Source of the DNA: Acidobacteriota bacterium
Lineage (GTDB): Bacteria; Acidobacteriota; Blastocatellia; Pyrinomonadales; Pyrinomonadaceae
Length of the DNA: 64,000 nt
Reading direction: 5' to 3'
NCBI GenBank assembly: GCA_003385635.1
Contig: QQUY01000003.1
Coordinates: 1 to 64,000, forward strand
This document shows positions 18,857-26,578 of this stretch, piece by piece (the first letter of the stretch is position 1; every line of letters starts with the position of its first letter). A program made the translations under genes and the position numbers. Under the pieces are notes generated by a model, which did no database searches, was not told where the DNA came from, and was given only the letters and a program-made list of their open reading frames with translations.

Positions 18857-18943
18857 GACACGGATAAACACAGATCTTGAAGGATGAGCTGGTGTCTGTG
18901 GACGTGTGACATCAGTTCCATTTGTGTTGATCTGTGTTCAATT
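18857..18943. repeat. Short inverted-repeat element between convergent genes
   Basis: ACACGGATAAACACAGAT (18860-18877) and the reverse complement of 18922-18939 (ACACAGATCAACACAAAT) match at 15 of 18 positions, with a ~45-base loop. The words resemble those of the element at 33283-33423. No coding capacity. Confidence 0.6.
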
Positions 18944-18974
18944 ATTCCCTGCGCAAACTGTGGTAGGAAGAAGA

Positions 18975-20195
18975 CTAGTTAAGACTCTTGAACACCAGCA
19001 CTGCATTCAGTCCGCCAAAGGCAAATGAGTTCGATACCGCCGCTTCAACCTGAACTTCACGGGCCTCGTTCGCGATAACGTCAACATTACAATCCGGATC
19101 AGCTTCGGAGTAATTCGCATTTGGCGGAAGAACGCCGGTTTTCAATGCGAGAACAGTCGCTACCGCCTCGATCGCTCCCGCCGCACCAAGCGTATGTCCA
19201 TGCATCGATTTCGTTGAGGAAACCGCGACGTTAGGCGCGTGTTCGCCAAAAACCTGATTGATGGCTTCCGATTCCATAGAATCGTTGGCGTTAGTCGCAG
19301 TCCCGTGGGCGTTAACATATCCGATTGAAGCGGTCTCCAGCGAAGCGTCTTCAAGCGCGTTTTTCATAGCGCGGACGGGACCTTCGACCGAAGGCTGTGT
19401 AATGTGATGGGCGTCAGCCGTCATTCCGAAACCGGCGATCTCCGCGAGGATAGGAGCGCCGCGCCTTGCTGCCGCTTCCATTTCTTCTAGTACCAGCATC
19501 GCACCGCCTTCTCCAAGGACCATTCCGCTACGGTCCTTCGAAAACGGCCTGCAAGTATCGCCGGAAACTACGCGAAGTGCTTCCCAGGCCTTAAGGTTCG
19601 AAAAGCTGATCGGGGTCTCGCTTCCGCCGGTTATCGCCGCGTCGACCATACCGCTTCTTATCGAATGAAATGCAAGTCCGATGGCGTGATTGGAGGATGA
19701 ACACGCGGTTGACACCGTGTAAGTCGGTCCGCAAACGCCGGTTTCCATCGAGATAAAACTGGCGGCTGAATTTGCCATCGACTGCGGCACGATCATCGGA
19801 GGAGTGCGCTTCTTGTTGTGCCGGTAAAGGTCTTCGTATTGCTGATCCAGATCGGTCAGGCCGCCTGCTCCGGTCGCCGTAATGATCGCAGTTCGCTGTC
19901 GGGAAGCTTCATCCTTCCATTCGATCCCTGACGAAGCGATCGCTTCTCTCGCAGCAGTCACGGCGAACTGAGAAAAAGGCTTGATGATCGCAAGCTCCTG
20001 TTTCTCGAAAAGCTCGGCGGCTTCAAAATCCCTAACCTCGGCGGCCTTCTTGAACCTGATGGACGAAACATCAATCGACTCTATCGGAGCGATCGCTGAT
20101 TTCCCCGAGAAAAGATTCTCACTGAACCGGTTCACATCGTTTCCGAGAGCCGAAACGACGCCGATACCTGTGACGACAACTCTTCTTGAACTCAT
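18975..20195 (-). CDS. fabF: Beta-ketoacyl-ACP synthase (FabF-type)
   Basis: Condenses malonyl-ACP with a growing acyl-ACP chain. 406 residues of thiolase fold. The triad is complete: Cys165 in VSTACSSSNHAIG, His297 in NAHGTATNANDSME, and His334 in STKSMHGHTLGAAGA, with Lys329. GFGMTADAHHIT is also typical for KAS II. Its ATG lies 24 bases after the stop of an ACP gene, so the two form an acpP-fabF pair. The unusually acidic partner ACP, and fabG with an odd ACP at 51-52 kb, leave open whether this pair serves housekeeping fatty acid synthesis or a special lipid. Confidence 0.93.
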   Translation of the reverse strand: MSSRRVVVTGIGVVSALGNDVNRFSENLFSGKSAIAPIESIDVSSIRFKKAAEVRDFEAAELFEKQELAIIKPFSQFAVTAAREAIASSGIEWKDEASRQRTAIITATGAGGLTDLDQQYEDLYRHNKKRTPPMIVPQSMANSAASFISMETGVCGPTYTVSTACSSSNHAIGLAFHSIRSGMVDAAITGGSETPISFSNLKAWEALRVVSGDTCRPFSKDRSGMVLGEGGAMLVLEEMEAAARRGAPILAEIAGFGMTADAHHITQPSVEGPVRAMKNALEDASLETASIGYVNAHGTATNANDSMESEAINQVFGEHAPNVAVSSTKSMHGHTLGAAGAIEAVATVLALKTGVLPPNANYSEADPDCNVDVIANEAREVQVEAAVSNSFAFGGLNAVLVFKSLN

Positions 20196-20219
20196 AAAAC
20201 CGCCGCGGCGCTATCGCGC

Positions 20220-20495
20220 CTATTCCTCTTCAGAACCGGACTCCGTTTCCTTATCCTTCATTTCCAAAAGCGTCTCAATGCCTTCAACCATTTCGCCAAC
20301 CGTTTTCGTTTCGAAGGCCTGTTCGTCTGGGATCGTAATGTCGAATGCCTCTTCCAGTTCGAAGACCAGATTCAGCGCATCCAGCGAATCCATTTCCAGC
20401 GAGTCGAGCTTCGTGTCGACAGAGATCTTGTCCTTCTCCATCTCCTTAAACTCGGCGATCACCGAAATGGTCTTGTCTGCGATTTCAGGGTTCAT
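20220..20495 (-). CDS. acpP: Acyl carrier protein
   Basis: 91 residues, acidic, with the phosphopantetheine serine at about 37 in LEMDSLDALNLVFELEEAF, followed by the ACP recognition helix. The C-terminal tail after residue 78 (KDKETESGSEEE) is longer and more acidic than a standard ACP. It carries acyl intermediates as a thioester on the prosthetic group. It is directly upstream of fabF on the same strand (24-base gap), its likely partner. Confidence 0.92.
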   Translation of the reverse strand: MNPEIADKTISVIAEFKEMEKDKISVDTKLDSLEMDSLDALNLVFELEEAFDITIPDEQAFETKTVGEMVEGIETLLEMKDKETESGSEEE

Positions 20496-20672
20496 TTGAT
20501 GTTACCTGCAGGGAAAATTCCAATAGGTGCTTTGAATTGGTGACGAAAAGTATAATCTCAGCGGACGGGAGCACACAAACACGAAAGCCCTAAAGAGGGG
20601 AATGCTAACGACCATGCTAATAGGGTAGAATATGGGTTGGAAACGCAGCCACCCTCTGCTTCGCGGTCCGCG

Positions 20673-21089
20673 ATGAAGTTCACCGAATACCTGACCAGCT
20701 ACTATGCAATTACGATTCTTCTGATCGTGGTCATCACGGCGGTGATCGTGCCGTACCCCACTGAGGACGTACCTGAGTGGAAGATAGTCGTGATCGATGA
20801 GAACTTCCTCCCGGGCGGCGCAAGACCGGTGGTACAAAAGGTTGAGAATCCTTATTTCGGAGACAGCACTTCTTACTCCGAATCGACGGACAAGAATGGA
20901 TTCGTCACGTTTCCCTCAAGATATAGGTGGTCTGGAATCGCAAGAAGGCTGACTGCTTCCGCTGCGACCTTACTGGGATGGAACACCGCTACCACTGCGA
21001 CGATTACAGCCGAATCGCCTTCGTGCTCAGGCATCGTTACCTGGACGACCGGTCAAGATTCGCAACCTGAACGGCTCGTCTGCCCATAG
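20673..21089 (+). CDS. Hypothetical single-pass membrane-anchored protein
   Basis: 138 residues from the ATG at 20673 (MKFTEYLTSYY); an ATG at 20637 would add 12 residues. One transmembrane helix at about residues 8-27 (AITILLIVVITAVIVPYP) precedes a ~110-residue extracytoplasmic beta-rich domain with two cysteines near the C-terminus (SPSCSG, LVCP) that could form a disulfide. No family recognised. It lies 15 bases before the GT2 gene on the same strand and may be cotranscribed. Confidence 0.65.
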   Translation: MKFTEYLTSYYAITILLIVVITAVIVPYPTEDVPEWKIVVIDENFLPGGARPVVQKVENPYFGDSTSYSESTDKNGFVTFPSRYRWSGIARRLTASAATLLGWNTATTATITAESPSCSGIVTWTTGQDSQPERLVCP

Positions 21090-21104
21090 GCATCTGGCAA
21101 CTCT

Positions 21105-22100
21105 ATGGATTCAACAGAATCTGTCAAACCTGAAACAGCACCCGATCTTTCATTGTTTCTGCCTGTCTTCAACGAGGAAGAGAACATACGGGAGATGTAT
21201 GCGAAGATCGCGTCGGCGCTCGATGCCCTGAACCGGGAGGCGGAGGTCATCTTTGTCGACGACGGTTCAAAAGATGGGTCGCTTTCGGAGCTGCGTGCGA
21301 TCGCGCAGCAGGATCCGAGAGTCGTCGTGATCGCACTTCGCAGGAACTATGGCCAGACAGCCGCGATGTCGGCGGGCATTGACGCCGCGCGCGGTGAGAT
21401 CCTGATACCGATGGATGCAGACCTTCAGAACGATCCGGCCGATATCGAGAAGCTGCTGGCAAAGCTGGAAGAAGGCTACGACGTCGTTTCAGGCTGGAGG
21501 GTCGATCGGAAAGACAAGCTGTTCACTCGGAAGATTCCTTCCTGGATGGCAAATCGTGTCATCTCGGCTATCGGGGGCGTTCACCTTCACGACTACGGCT
21601 GTTCGCTGAAGGCATACCGTCGAGAAGTGTTAAAGGATGTTCGGCTCTACGGCGAGATGCACCGCTTTATTCCGATCTATGCCGCCTGGGCCGGAGCGCG
21701 AGTGACGGAAATTCCCGTCAATCACTTTCCGAGGATCCACGGCAGGTCCAAGTACGGGATCTCGAGGACGGTAAAGGTCATTTTCGATCTGATAACGATC
21801 AAGTTCCTTGCTTCGTACCAGACGAAACCGCTCTACGTATTTGGCTCGTTCGGCCTGATAGCGTTCCTGCTCTCATTGACCGCGGCCGTTTGGGCATTTG
21901 TTCTCAAGCTCGTATGGGCGGTTTCTTTCATTCTCACGCCGCTTCCGGTGATTGCTATCGTAATGCTCGCGATCAGCATTCAATTTTTCCTTATGGGCCT
22001 GCTCGCGGAATTGCTTGTGAGGACCTATCACGAGTCGCAGGATAAGGCGATCTACTCCATCCGCGAGCGGATTGGTGGATCAGAGGAAGGTAAATCGTGA
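21105..22100 (+). CDS. Family 2 glycosyltransferase with C-terminal membrane helices
   Basis: 331 residues. The GT-A domain starts FLPVFNEEENIREMY, with nucleotide-binding FVDDGSKDGSLSEL and the metal motif MDADLQNDP; acceptor region SKYGISRTVKV. Two C-terminal transmembrane helices (about 245-270 and 283-310) place it with the DPMS/ArnC/GtrB group, which load sugars onto undecaprenyl phosphate. The last residues (EGKS) and the TGA stop are supplied by the repeat word GGTAAATCGTGA. It is upstream of an asparagine synthase, a frequent pairing in capsule and exopolysaccharide loci. Confidence 0.9.
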   Translation: MDSTESVKPETAPDLSLFLPVFNEEENIREMYAKIASALDALNREAEVIFVDDGSKDGSLSELRAIAQQDPRVVVIALRRNYGQTAAMSAGIDAARGEILIPMDADLQNDPADIEKLLAKLEEGYDVVSGWRVDRKDKLFTRKIPSWMANRVISAIGGVHLHDYGCSLKAYRREVLKDVRLYGEMHRFIPIYAAWAGARVTEIPVNHFPRIHGRSKYGISRTVKVIFDLITIKFLASYQTKPLYVFGSFGLIAFLLSLTAAVWAFVLKLVWAVSFILTPLPVIAIVMLAISIQFFLMGLLAELLVRTYHESQDKAIYSIRERIGGSEEGKS

Positions 22101-22400
22101 GTCGTGAATCGTAAATCGTAAATCGTAAATCGTGAATTGTGAATGGTGAATCGTAAATAATGAATCAAGAACGGGTAATTGATAATTGAAAGTTGGGAAT
22201 TGGAAATAGAGCATTGATAAGGTTCAAGTGTGAGCAAAACTGATCGAACCCTTGCTGATGGATCCCAAACTCCGCAACTGTGTTGATTCGTTTCCGAAGC
22301 ATCAATGTCCAACAGTCAATTATCAATTACCCATTCTCCATTTCCTATTCTCAACTTACATTTCCCAACTTTCGATTATCCATTCACAATTCACGATTTA
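22092..22400. repeat. Large nested inverted-repeat element upstream of asnB
   Basis: The left part is an array of imperfect GTAAATC/GTGAATC words. Two blocks recur in reverse complement on the right in mirrored order: 22126-22146 matches 22380-22400 exactly (21 bases), and 22173-22189 matches 22316-22332 exactly (17 bases). Together they could fold into a long stem-loop of about 275 bases ending ten bases before the asparagine synthase ATG. Confidence 0.75.
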
Positions 22401-22410
22401 CTCCCGAGAG

Positions 22411-24309
22411 ATGTGCGGAATAACAGGCTGGACAACTAAAGACACGGCATATCGCCACGGGCCCGGGGACGAAGAAGTTCTCGGGTCGATGTGTGCGAGC
22501 ATTAGCCACAGAGGCCCCGACGATCAGGGAACCTGGATAGGCAAAGGCGCGGCTCTGGGAATGCGTCGGTTATCGGTCATTGATCTTAAGACGGGTGATC
22601 AGCCTGTGACTAACGAATCCGGGAGCGTGATCGTCGTGATGAACGGCGAGATATACAACTTCCTCGAGATCCGGAAGGAGCTTGAAGCAAAGGGCCACAC
22701 ATTCAAGACCCATTCGGACACCGAGACGCTGCCGCATCTGTATGACGAGTACGGCGACGCTATGGTGGACCATCTGGACGGGATGTTCGCGTTCGCGCTT
22801 TGGGACAAGCAAAAGGAACGGCTCCTGATCGCACGGGACAGGTTCGGCGAGAAGCCCCTGTACTACGGTGTATTCAACGACGACCTTTACTTCGCGTCCG
22901 AGCCCAAGGCGCTGTTCAAGCATCCGCAGGTTTCAGTTGAAATGGACCCGGACGCCGTTTTCCTTTATCTCTCGTACGACTACGTCCCGGCGCCACTTTC
23001 GATCTATAAGGGAATCAAGAAGCTTCCCGCCGGACACCTGCTCAAATGGGAAAAGGGAGAATTGTCGGTCAGAAAGTACTGGGACATCGGCTTCGAGAAG
23101 GCCTCGCCGGTCCCATCCGAGAAGGAGGCTGCAGCCGAGCTCCTGGACCTTTTGTCGGCTTCTGTCGAAAAGAGGCTTGTCGCAGATGTCCCTCTCGGAG
23201 TGCTTCTTTCCGGGGGTATCGACTCCTCAACCGTAGCCGCTCTTGCGGTCCGGCACAGTTCATCAAGGGTGAAAACGTTCTCTATCGGGTTCGAAGAGGA
23301 GTCCTTTGATGAATCCTCTCATGCAAGGGCAGTCTCGGAGCATCTTGGAACCGAACATTTTGAAGATATTCTGAGTGTTGCGACGGCTGCCGGACTGGTT
23401 GAGGAGATCGGCGAATGGATGGATGAGCCGCTTTCCGACGCTTCTCTTTTGCCTACATTCTTGCTGTCCGGCTTCGTTCGAAAACACGTTACAGTCGCAC
23501 TAGGTGGAGATGGCGGCGACGAGATATTTGCCGGTTATCCGATGTATCTGGGTCACAAGATAAATCGTTACTACCGGGCCGTTCCCAAGTTCCTGCGCTC
23601 TGGAATTGTCGAACCTGCCGTCGCCGGTTTGAAAGCGGGCACGAAGAACATGTCGTTCGACTACAAGGCGAAGCGGTTCGTAAGAGGAGCCGATCGAAGC
23701 GAAGTAGAGCGTCACCATATGTGGTTCGGTTCATTCACCGAAGAAGAGAAATCGGGTCTGCTGTCGAGAGAATTTGCAGATTTGCTTACTGTCAACGACA
23801 CATACGATATACCGAACAGGCTCGCCGACGGATGCGACGCTGAAGACGTGATCGAAAGGATGCAGTACCTTGATACGAAACTCTATCTTGCTGAGGACAT
23901 TCTCACGAAAGTCGACCGCGCCAGCATGGCTGTCTCGCTGGAGGTTCGTGCGCCATTCCTCGCTCACAGCGTAGCCGAATATGCCGCCTCCCTTCCGTCC
24001 GAATACAAGCTCAGAGGGCGAACCTCGAAGTACATTCTGAAAAAGGCCGTCGGTGAACTCCTGCCTGAAGAGATAATCAAGAGAACTAAGAAGGGATTCG
24101 GTATTCCGGTGGCTGAGTGGCTTAAAGGAAGCCTGAACCCTTTGATGCACGATCTTCTGGGGAACGAACGGCTTGCCGCACAAGGCGTGTTCGACCCAGG
24201 GTATGTCGAAAAGCTGATCCGCGAACACGAATCCGGAACGGCAAACCACTACAAACAGCTTTGGACGCTGCTCGTCTTCCAACTCTGGGCCAAACACTTT
24301 CTTCCCTAG
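22411..24309 (+). CDS. asnB: Asparagine synthase (glutamine-hydrolysing)
   Basis: 632 residues. The start is fixed at the ATG at 22411 because Cys2 (MCGITGW) must become the N-terminal nucleophile of the class II glutamine amidotransferase domain; the upstream open frame is repeat sequence. Other amidotransferase motifs are SHRGPDDQG, RLSVIDL and NGEIYNF. The synthetase domain has the PP-loop VLLSGGIDSSTVAAL. AsnB-like enzymes near glycosyltransferases often amidate sugar or amino-sugar carboxylates rather than free aspartate, so either role is possible. A long inverted repeat lies just before the start codon. Confidence 0.92.
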   Translation: MCGITGWTTKDTAYRHGPGDEEVLGSMCASISHRGPDDQGTWIGKGAALGMRRLSVIDLKTGDQPVTNESGSVIVVMNGEIYNFLEIRKELEAKGHTFKTHSDTETLPHLYDEYGDAMVDHLDGMFAFALWDKQKERLLIARDRFGEKPLYYGVFNDDLYFASEPKALFKHPQVSVEMDPDAVFLYLSYDYVPAPLSIYKGIKKLPAGHLLKWEKGELSVRKYWDIGFEKASPVPSEKEAAAELLDLLSASVEKRLVADVPLGVLLSGGIDSSTVAALAVRHSSSRVKTFSIGFEEESFDESSHARAVSEHLGTEHFEDILSVATAAGLVEEIGEWMDEPLSDASLLPTFLLSGFVRKHVTVALGGDGGDEIFAGYPMYLGHKINRYYRAVPKFLRSGIVEPAVAGLKAGTKNMSFDYKAKRFVRGADRSEVERHHMWFGSFTEEEKSGLLSREFADLLTVNDTYDIPNRLADGCDAEDVIERMQYLDTKLYLAEDILTKVDRASMAVSLEVRAPFLAHSVAEYAASLPSEYKLRGRTSKYILKKAVGELLPEEIIKRTKKGFGIPVAEWLKGSLNPLMHDLLGNERLAAQGVFDPGYVEKLIREHESGTANHYKQLWTLLVFQLWAKHFLP

Positions 24310-24388
24310 GCAAGCTCTTGTCCGCCCTCAATATCTAATCCCGTCTACCTGTTTGACATCACCTGGATCAGGTGTCATTCTCGGAAAG

Positions 24389-24406
24389 TAAGTAAGCACT
24401 TACTTA
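24389..24406. promoter_or_regulatory. Probable TetR-family operator
   Basis: TAAGTAAG-CA-CTTACTTA is a perfect 8-bp-arm palindrome 26 bases before the TetR start codon. Such dyads with AAGTAAG half-sites are typical of autoregulated TetR/AcrR repressors of RND pumps. Confidence 0.7.
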
Positions 24407-24431
24407 ACACTTTCTTAACAGGAGACACGGG

Positions 24432-25067
24432 TTGACTTCGACTGCTGACCACACGATCACAAGAATGCCGGGCGACGAGCGCCGGCAGCAGATCCTTGAA
24501 GAAGCAATGAGGCTTTTTTCGGAGGACGGATTCAGGGGGACTACGACGAAACAGATAGCCGCCGCGGCGGGGATCTCCGAAGCGATGGTCTTCAAACATT
24601 TTGCCAACAAGGAAGAGCTTTACGCTGCGATCCTGGATCACAAAGCTTGTCAGCACAATCTCGGCGATCCGCTTGAAGCCATACGTGAGCCGATCTCGAA
24701 TAAAGACGACTGGGGTGTTTTCCACGGAATGGCGTTGAACGCCCTTCGCAAGCATCAGGAGGACAAGGACTTCATTCGCCTGCTCCTGTACTCGGCGCTT
24801 GAAGGACACGATCTCGCGAGAATGTTCTTTGAGAGTTCCGTGACGGGAATGTACGACGCACTCGGCTCCTACATAAGGTCGCGCCAGGAAGACGAGGTTT
24901 TCAGGGTGATGGAACCGAAGGCGGTGGTCAGGGCGTTCGTAGGAATGCTGATTCATCATTCCATCACGACGATTCTTTTCGATCCCGGTCAGAAGATCCT
25001 GAAAATGTCCGAAGAAGAAGCCGCAGAGGCGTTTGCCACGGTGCTGTTAAAGGGAGTGACTAAATAG
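24432..25067 (+). CDS. TetR/AcrR family transcriptional regulator
   Basis: 211 residues. The N-terminal helix-turn-helix is clear (RRQQILEEAMRLFSEDGFRG, then TTKQIAAAAGISEAMVFKHF, K-E-E-L). The C-terminal ligand domain is of the TetR_C type. The start is TTG at 24432 with GGAGA seven bases upstream; an ATG at 24464 would also keep the whole HTH, but lacks a ribosome binding site. It is the first gene before the RND efflux adaptor, permease and outer membrane channel, and a palindrome lies just upstream, so it most likely represses itself and the pump. Confidence 0.9.
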   Translation: MTSTADHTITRMPGDERRQQILEEAMRLFSEDGFRGTTTKQIAAAAGISEAMVFKHFANKEELYAAILDHKACQHNLGDPLEAIREPISNKDDWGVFHGMALNALRKHQEDKDFIRLLLYSALEGHDLARMFFESSVTGMYDALGSYIRSRQEDEVFRVMEPKAVVRAFVGMLIHHSITTILFDPGQKILKMSEEEAAEAFATVLLKGVTK

Positions 25068-25123
25068 GAATGATTTAACTCCCGGTGTTTCTATCTGAGC
25101 CACCGGGTAGATCTACAACCATC

Positions 25124-26461
25124 ATGAGGTTTCATAAATTCATACCAATAGCCGCCTTGCTGGTGCTTTCCGTCTTGATCTCTGCATCCTGCGGAACGTC
25201 TTCGGCAAACGAGAACGCGGCCAACACGGAAGAAGGGACAGGTCCCGTATCCGTTGACACAGCGACAGCCGAAGTTGAGCAGATCCCTACCTATTTCGAG
25301 GCGACCGGTTCGCTCGCGAGCGATGCCGAATCCGATGTCGCTCCAACGATCGGGGGGAAGATCGCACAGGTAAATTTCGATGTGGGCAGCTACGTCAAGC
25401 GTGGCGACGTAATGGTACGTCTTGACGCTCGCGATGCTCAGATCCGGCTTGATCAGGCACTTTCGCAGTTTGAGCAGTCGAGGAAGGCTGTTGATCAGGC
25501 TGAAGCGGGTGTCGAGCAGGCAATCGCTAACTTGAGGCAGACCCAGGTCAGGCTCGGGGTGAGGGACGGCGAGACATTTGATATCGAGGACTTCTCGCAG
25601 GTGATATCCGTTCGGGCCCAGTTGAAACTTGCCGAAGCCGAACTTACTCGTTACGAGAATCTTGTTGAAACAGGCGATGTTTCAAGGTCGGCTTATGACC
25701 AGAAGCGATCTCAACGCGACGCGTTATTGGGACAGCTTCGCGAGGCGAGGTCCAACGCGGCTGTTGCGATCCGCGCGATCAATACTGCCGAAGCCGGCGT
25801 CAAGCAGGCCCGCGCTCAGGCGGCGAACGCCAGAGCGGCGGTCAACACAGCCGATGCGCAGGTTGCACAAGCCAGAAAGGCCGTCGCAGACAACGCGATC
25901 CTGGCACCGATAAGCGGCTATGTCTCGGAACGGAATGCCGACCCCGGAGAATATATCTCGCCGAATCAGCCAAACGTGAAGATCGCCACGATCGTTCGGA
26001 CGGCGGTCCTCAGGCTGAAGATCGATGTTCCGGAGCAGTCCATAGGAAAAGTCGAGGTAGGCCAGAGCGTTTCGGCGCAGGTTTCAGCCTATCCGGACCG
26101 GAACTTCGCGGGAATTATTGTCAGGAAGCTTCCCAGTCTCAATCCGCAGTCGAGAACTCTTACCGTCGAGGCCGAGATCGACAATCCCGGAGGTCTTCTC
26201 AAGCCGGGTCAATTCGCAACCGTTCGGATCACACAGTCAATGCCGGCACCAGCAGTAATGATCCCGGCCTCAGCCGTGACTGCTCGAGGCGAGACAAATG
26301 TCGTATTTGTCATCAAGGATGGGATCGCTAACGAAAGGCTCGTCCAGACAGGCCTGCTTGAAAACGACCGGATCGAGATCAAACAGGGAATCACCGAGAA
26401 CGAGGTAGTCGCGACGAACAACCTCGACAAGTTAAGCGACGGAGTGATCGTCGCCCAATGA
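25124..26461 (+). CDS. RND efflux periplasmic adaptor (membrane fusion lipoprotein)
   Basis: 445 residues from the ATG at 25124. The signal ends in a lipobox-like ISASC, so the protein is probably lipid-anchored in the inner membrane. Order of domains: biotinyl-lipoyl half (VNFDVGSYVKRGDVMVRLD), a long alpha-helical hairpin at about 100-240 rich in Ala, Gln and Glu, the second lipoyl half (ILAPISGYVSERNADPGEY), beta-barrel and membrane-proximal domains. It bridges the RND permease (next gene) and the TolC-type channel two genes on. An earlier ATG at 25085 would spoil the signal peptide. Confidence 0.93.
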   Translation: MRFHKFIPIAALLVLSVLISASCGTSSANENAANTEEGTGPVSVDTATAEVEQIPTYFEATGSLASDAESDVAPTIGGKIAQVNFDVGSYVKRGDVMVRLDARDAQIRLDQALSQFEQSRKAVDQAEAGVEQAIANLRQTQVRLGVRDGETFDIEDFSQVISVRAQLKLAEAELTRYENLVETGDVSRSAYDQKRSQRDALLGQLREARSNAAVAIRAINTAEAGVKQARAQAANARAAVNTADAQVAQARKAVADNAILAPISGYVSERNADPGEYISPNQPNVKIATIVRTAVLRLKIDVPEQSIGKVEVGQSVSAQVSAYPDRNFAGIIVRKLPSLNPQSRTLTVEAEIDNPGGLLKPGQFATVRITQSMPAPAVMIPASAVTARGETNVVFVIKDGIANERLVQTGLLENDRIEIKQGITENEVVATNNLDKLSDGVIVAQ

Positions 26462-26478
26462 GCAAGGACCGAGAGTCA

Positions 26479-26563
26479 AGGACTGAGGACTGAGAGGGGG
26501 GAGGTAACACTCCTTTCACAAGCGAGATCTTGATGTCCTTCTCAGTCCTTAGTCCTCAGTACT
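26479..26563. repeat. Intergenic inverted repeat between adaptor and permease
   Basis: AAGGACTGAGGACTGAG (26479-26495) faces CTCAGTCCTTAGTCCTCAG (26543-26561) in inverted orientation across a ~47-base loop. It is the same family as the insert in the methyltransferase gene at 18053-18189. It sits within an operon, before the permease ATG, so it may affect translation or mRNA stability. Confidence 0.7.
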
Positions 26564-26578
26564 TTCTACTTACGAGTT

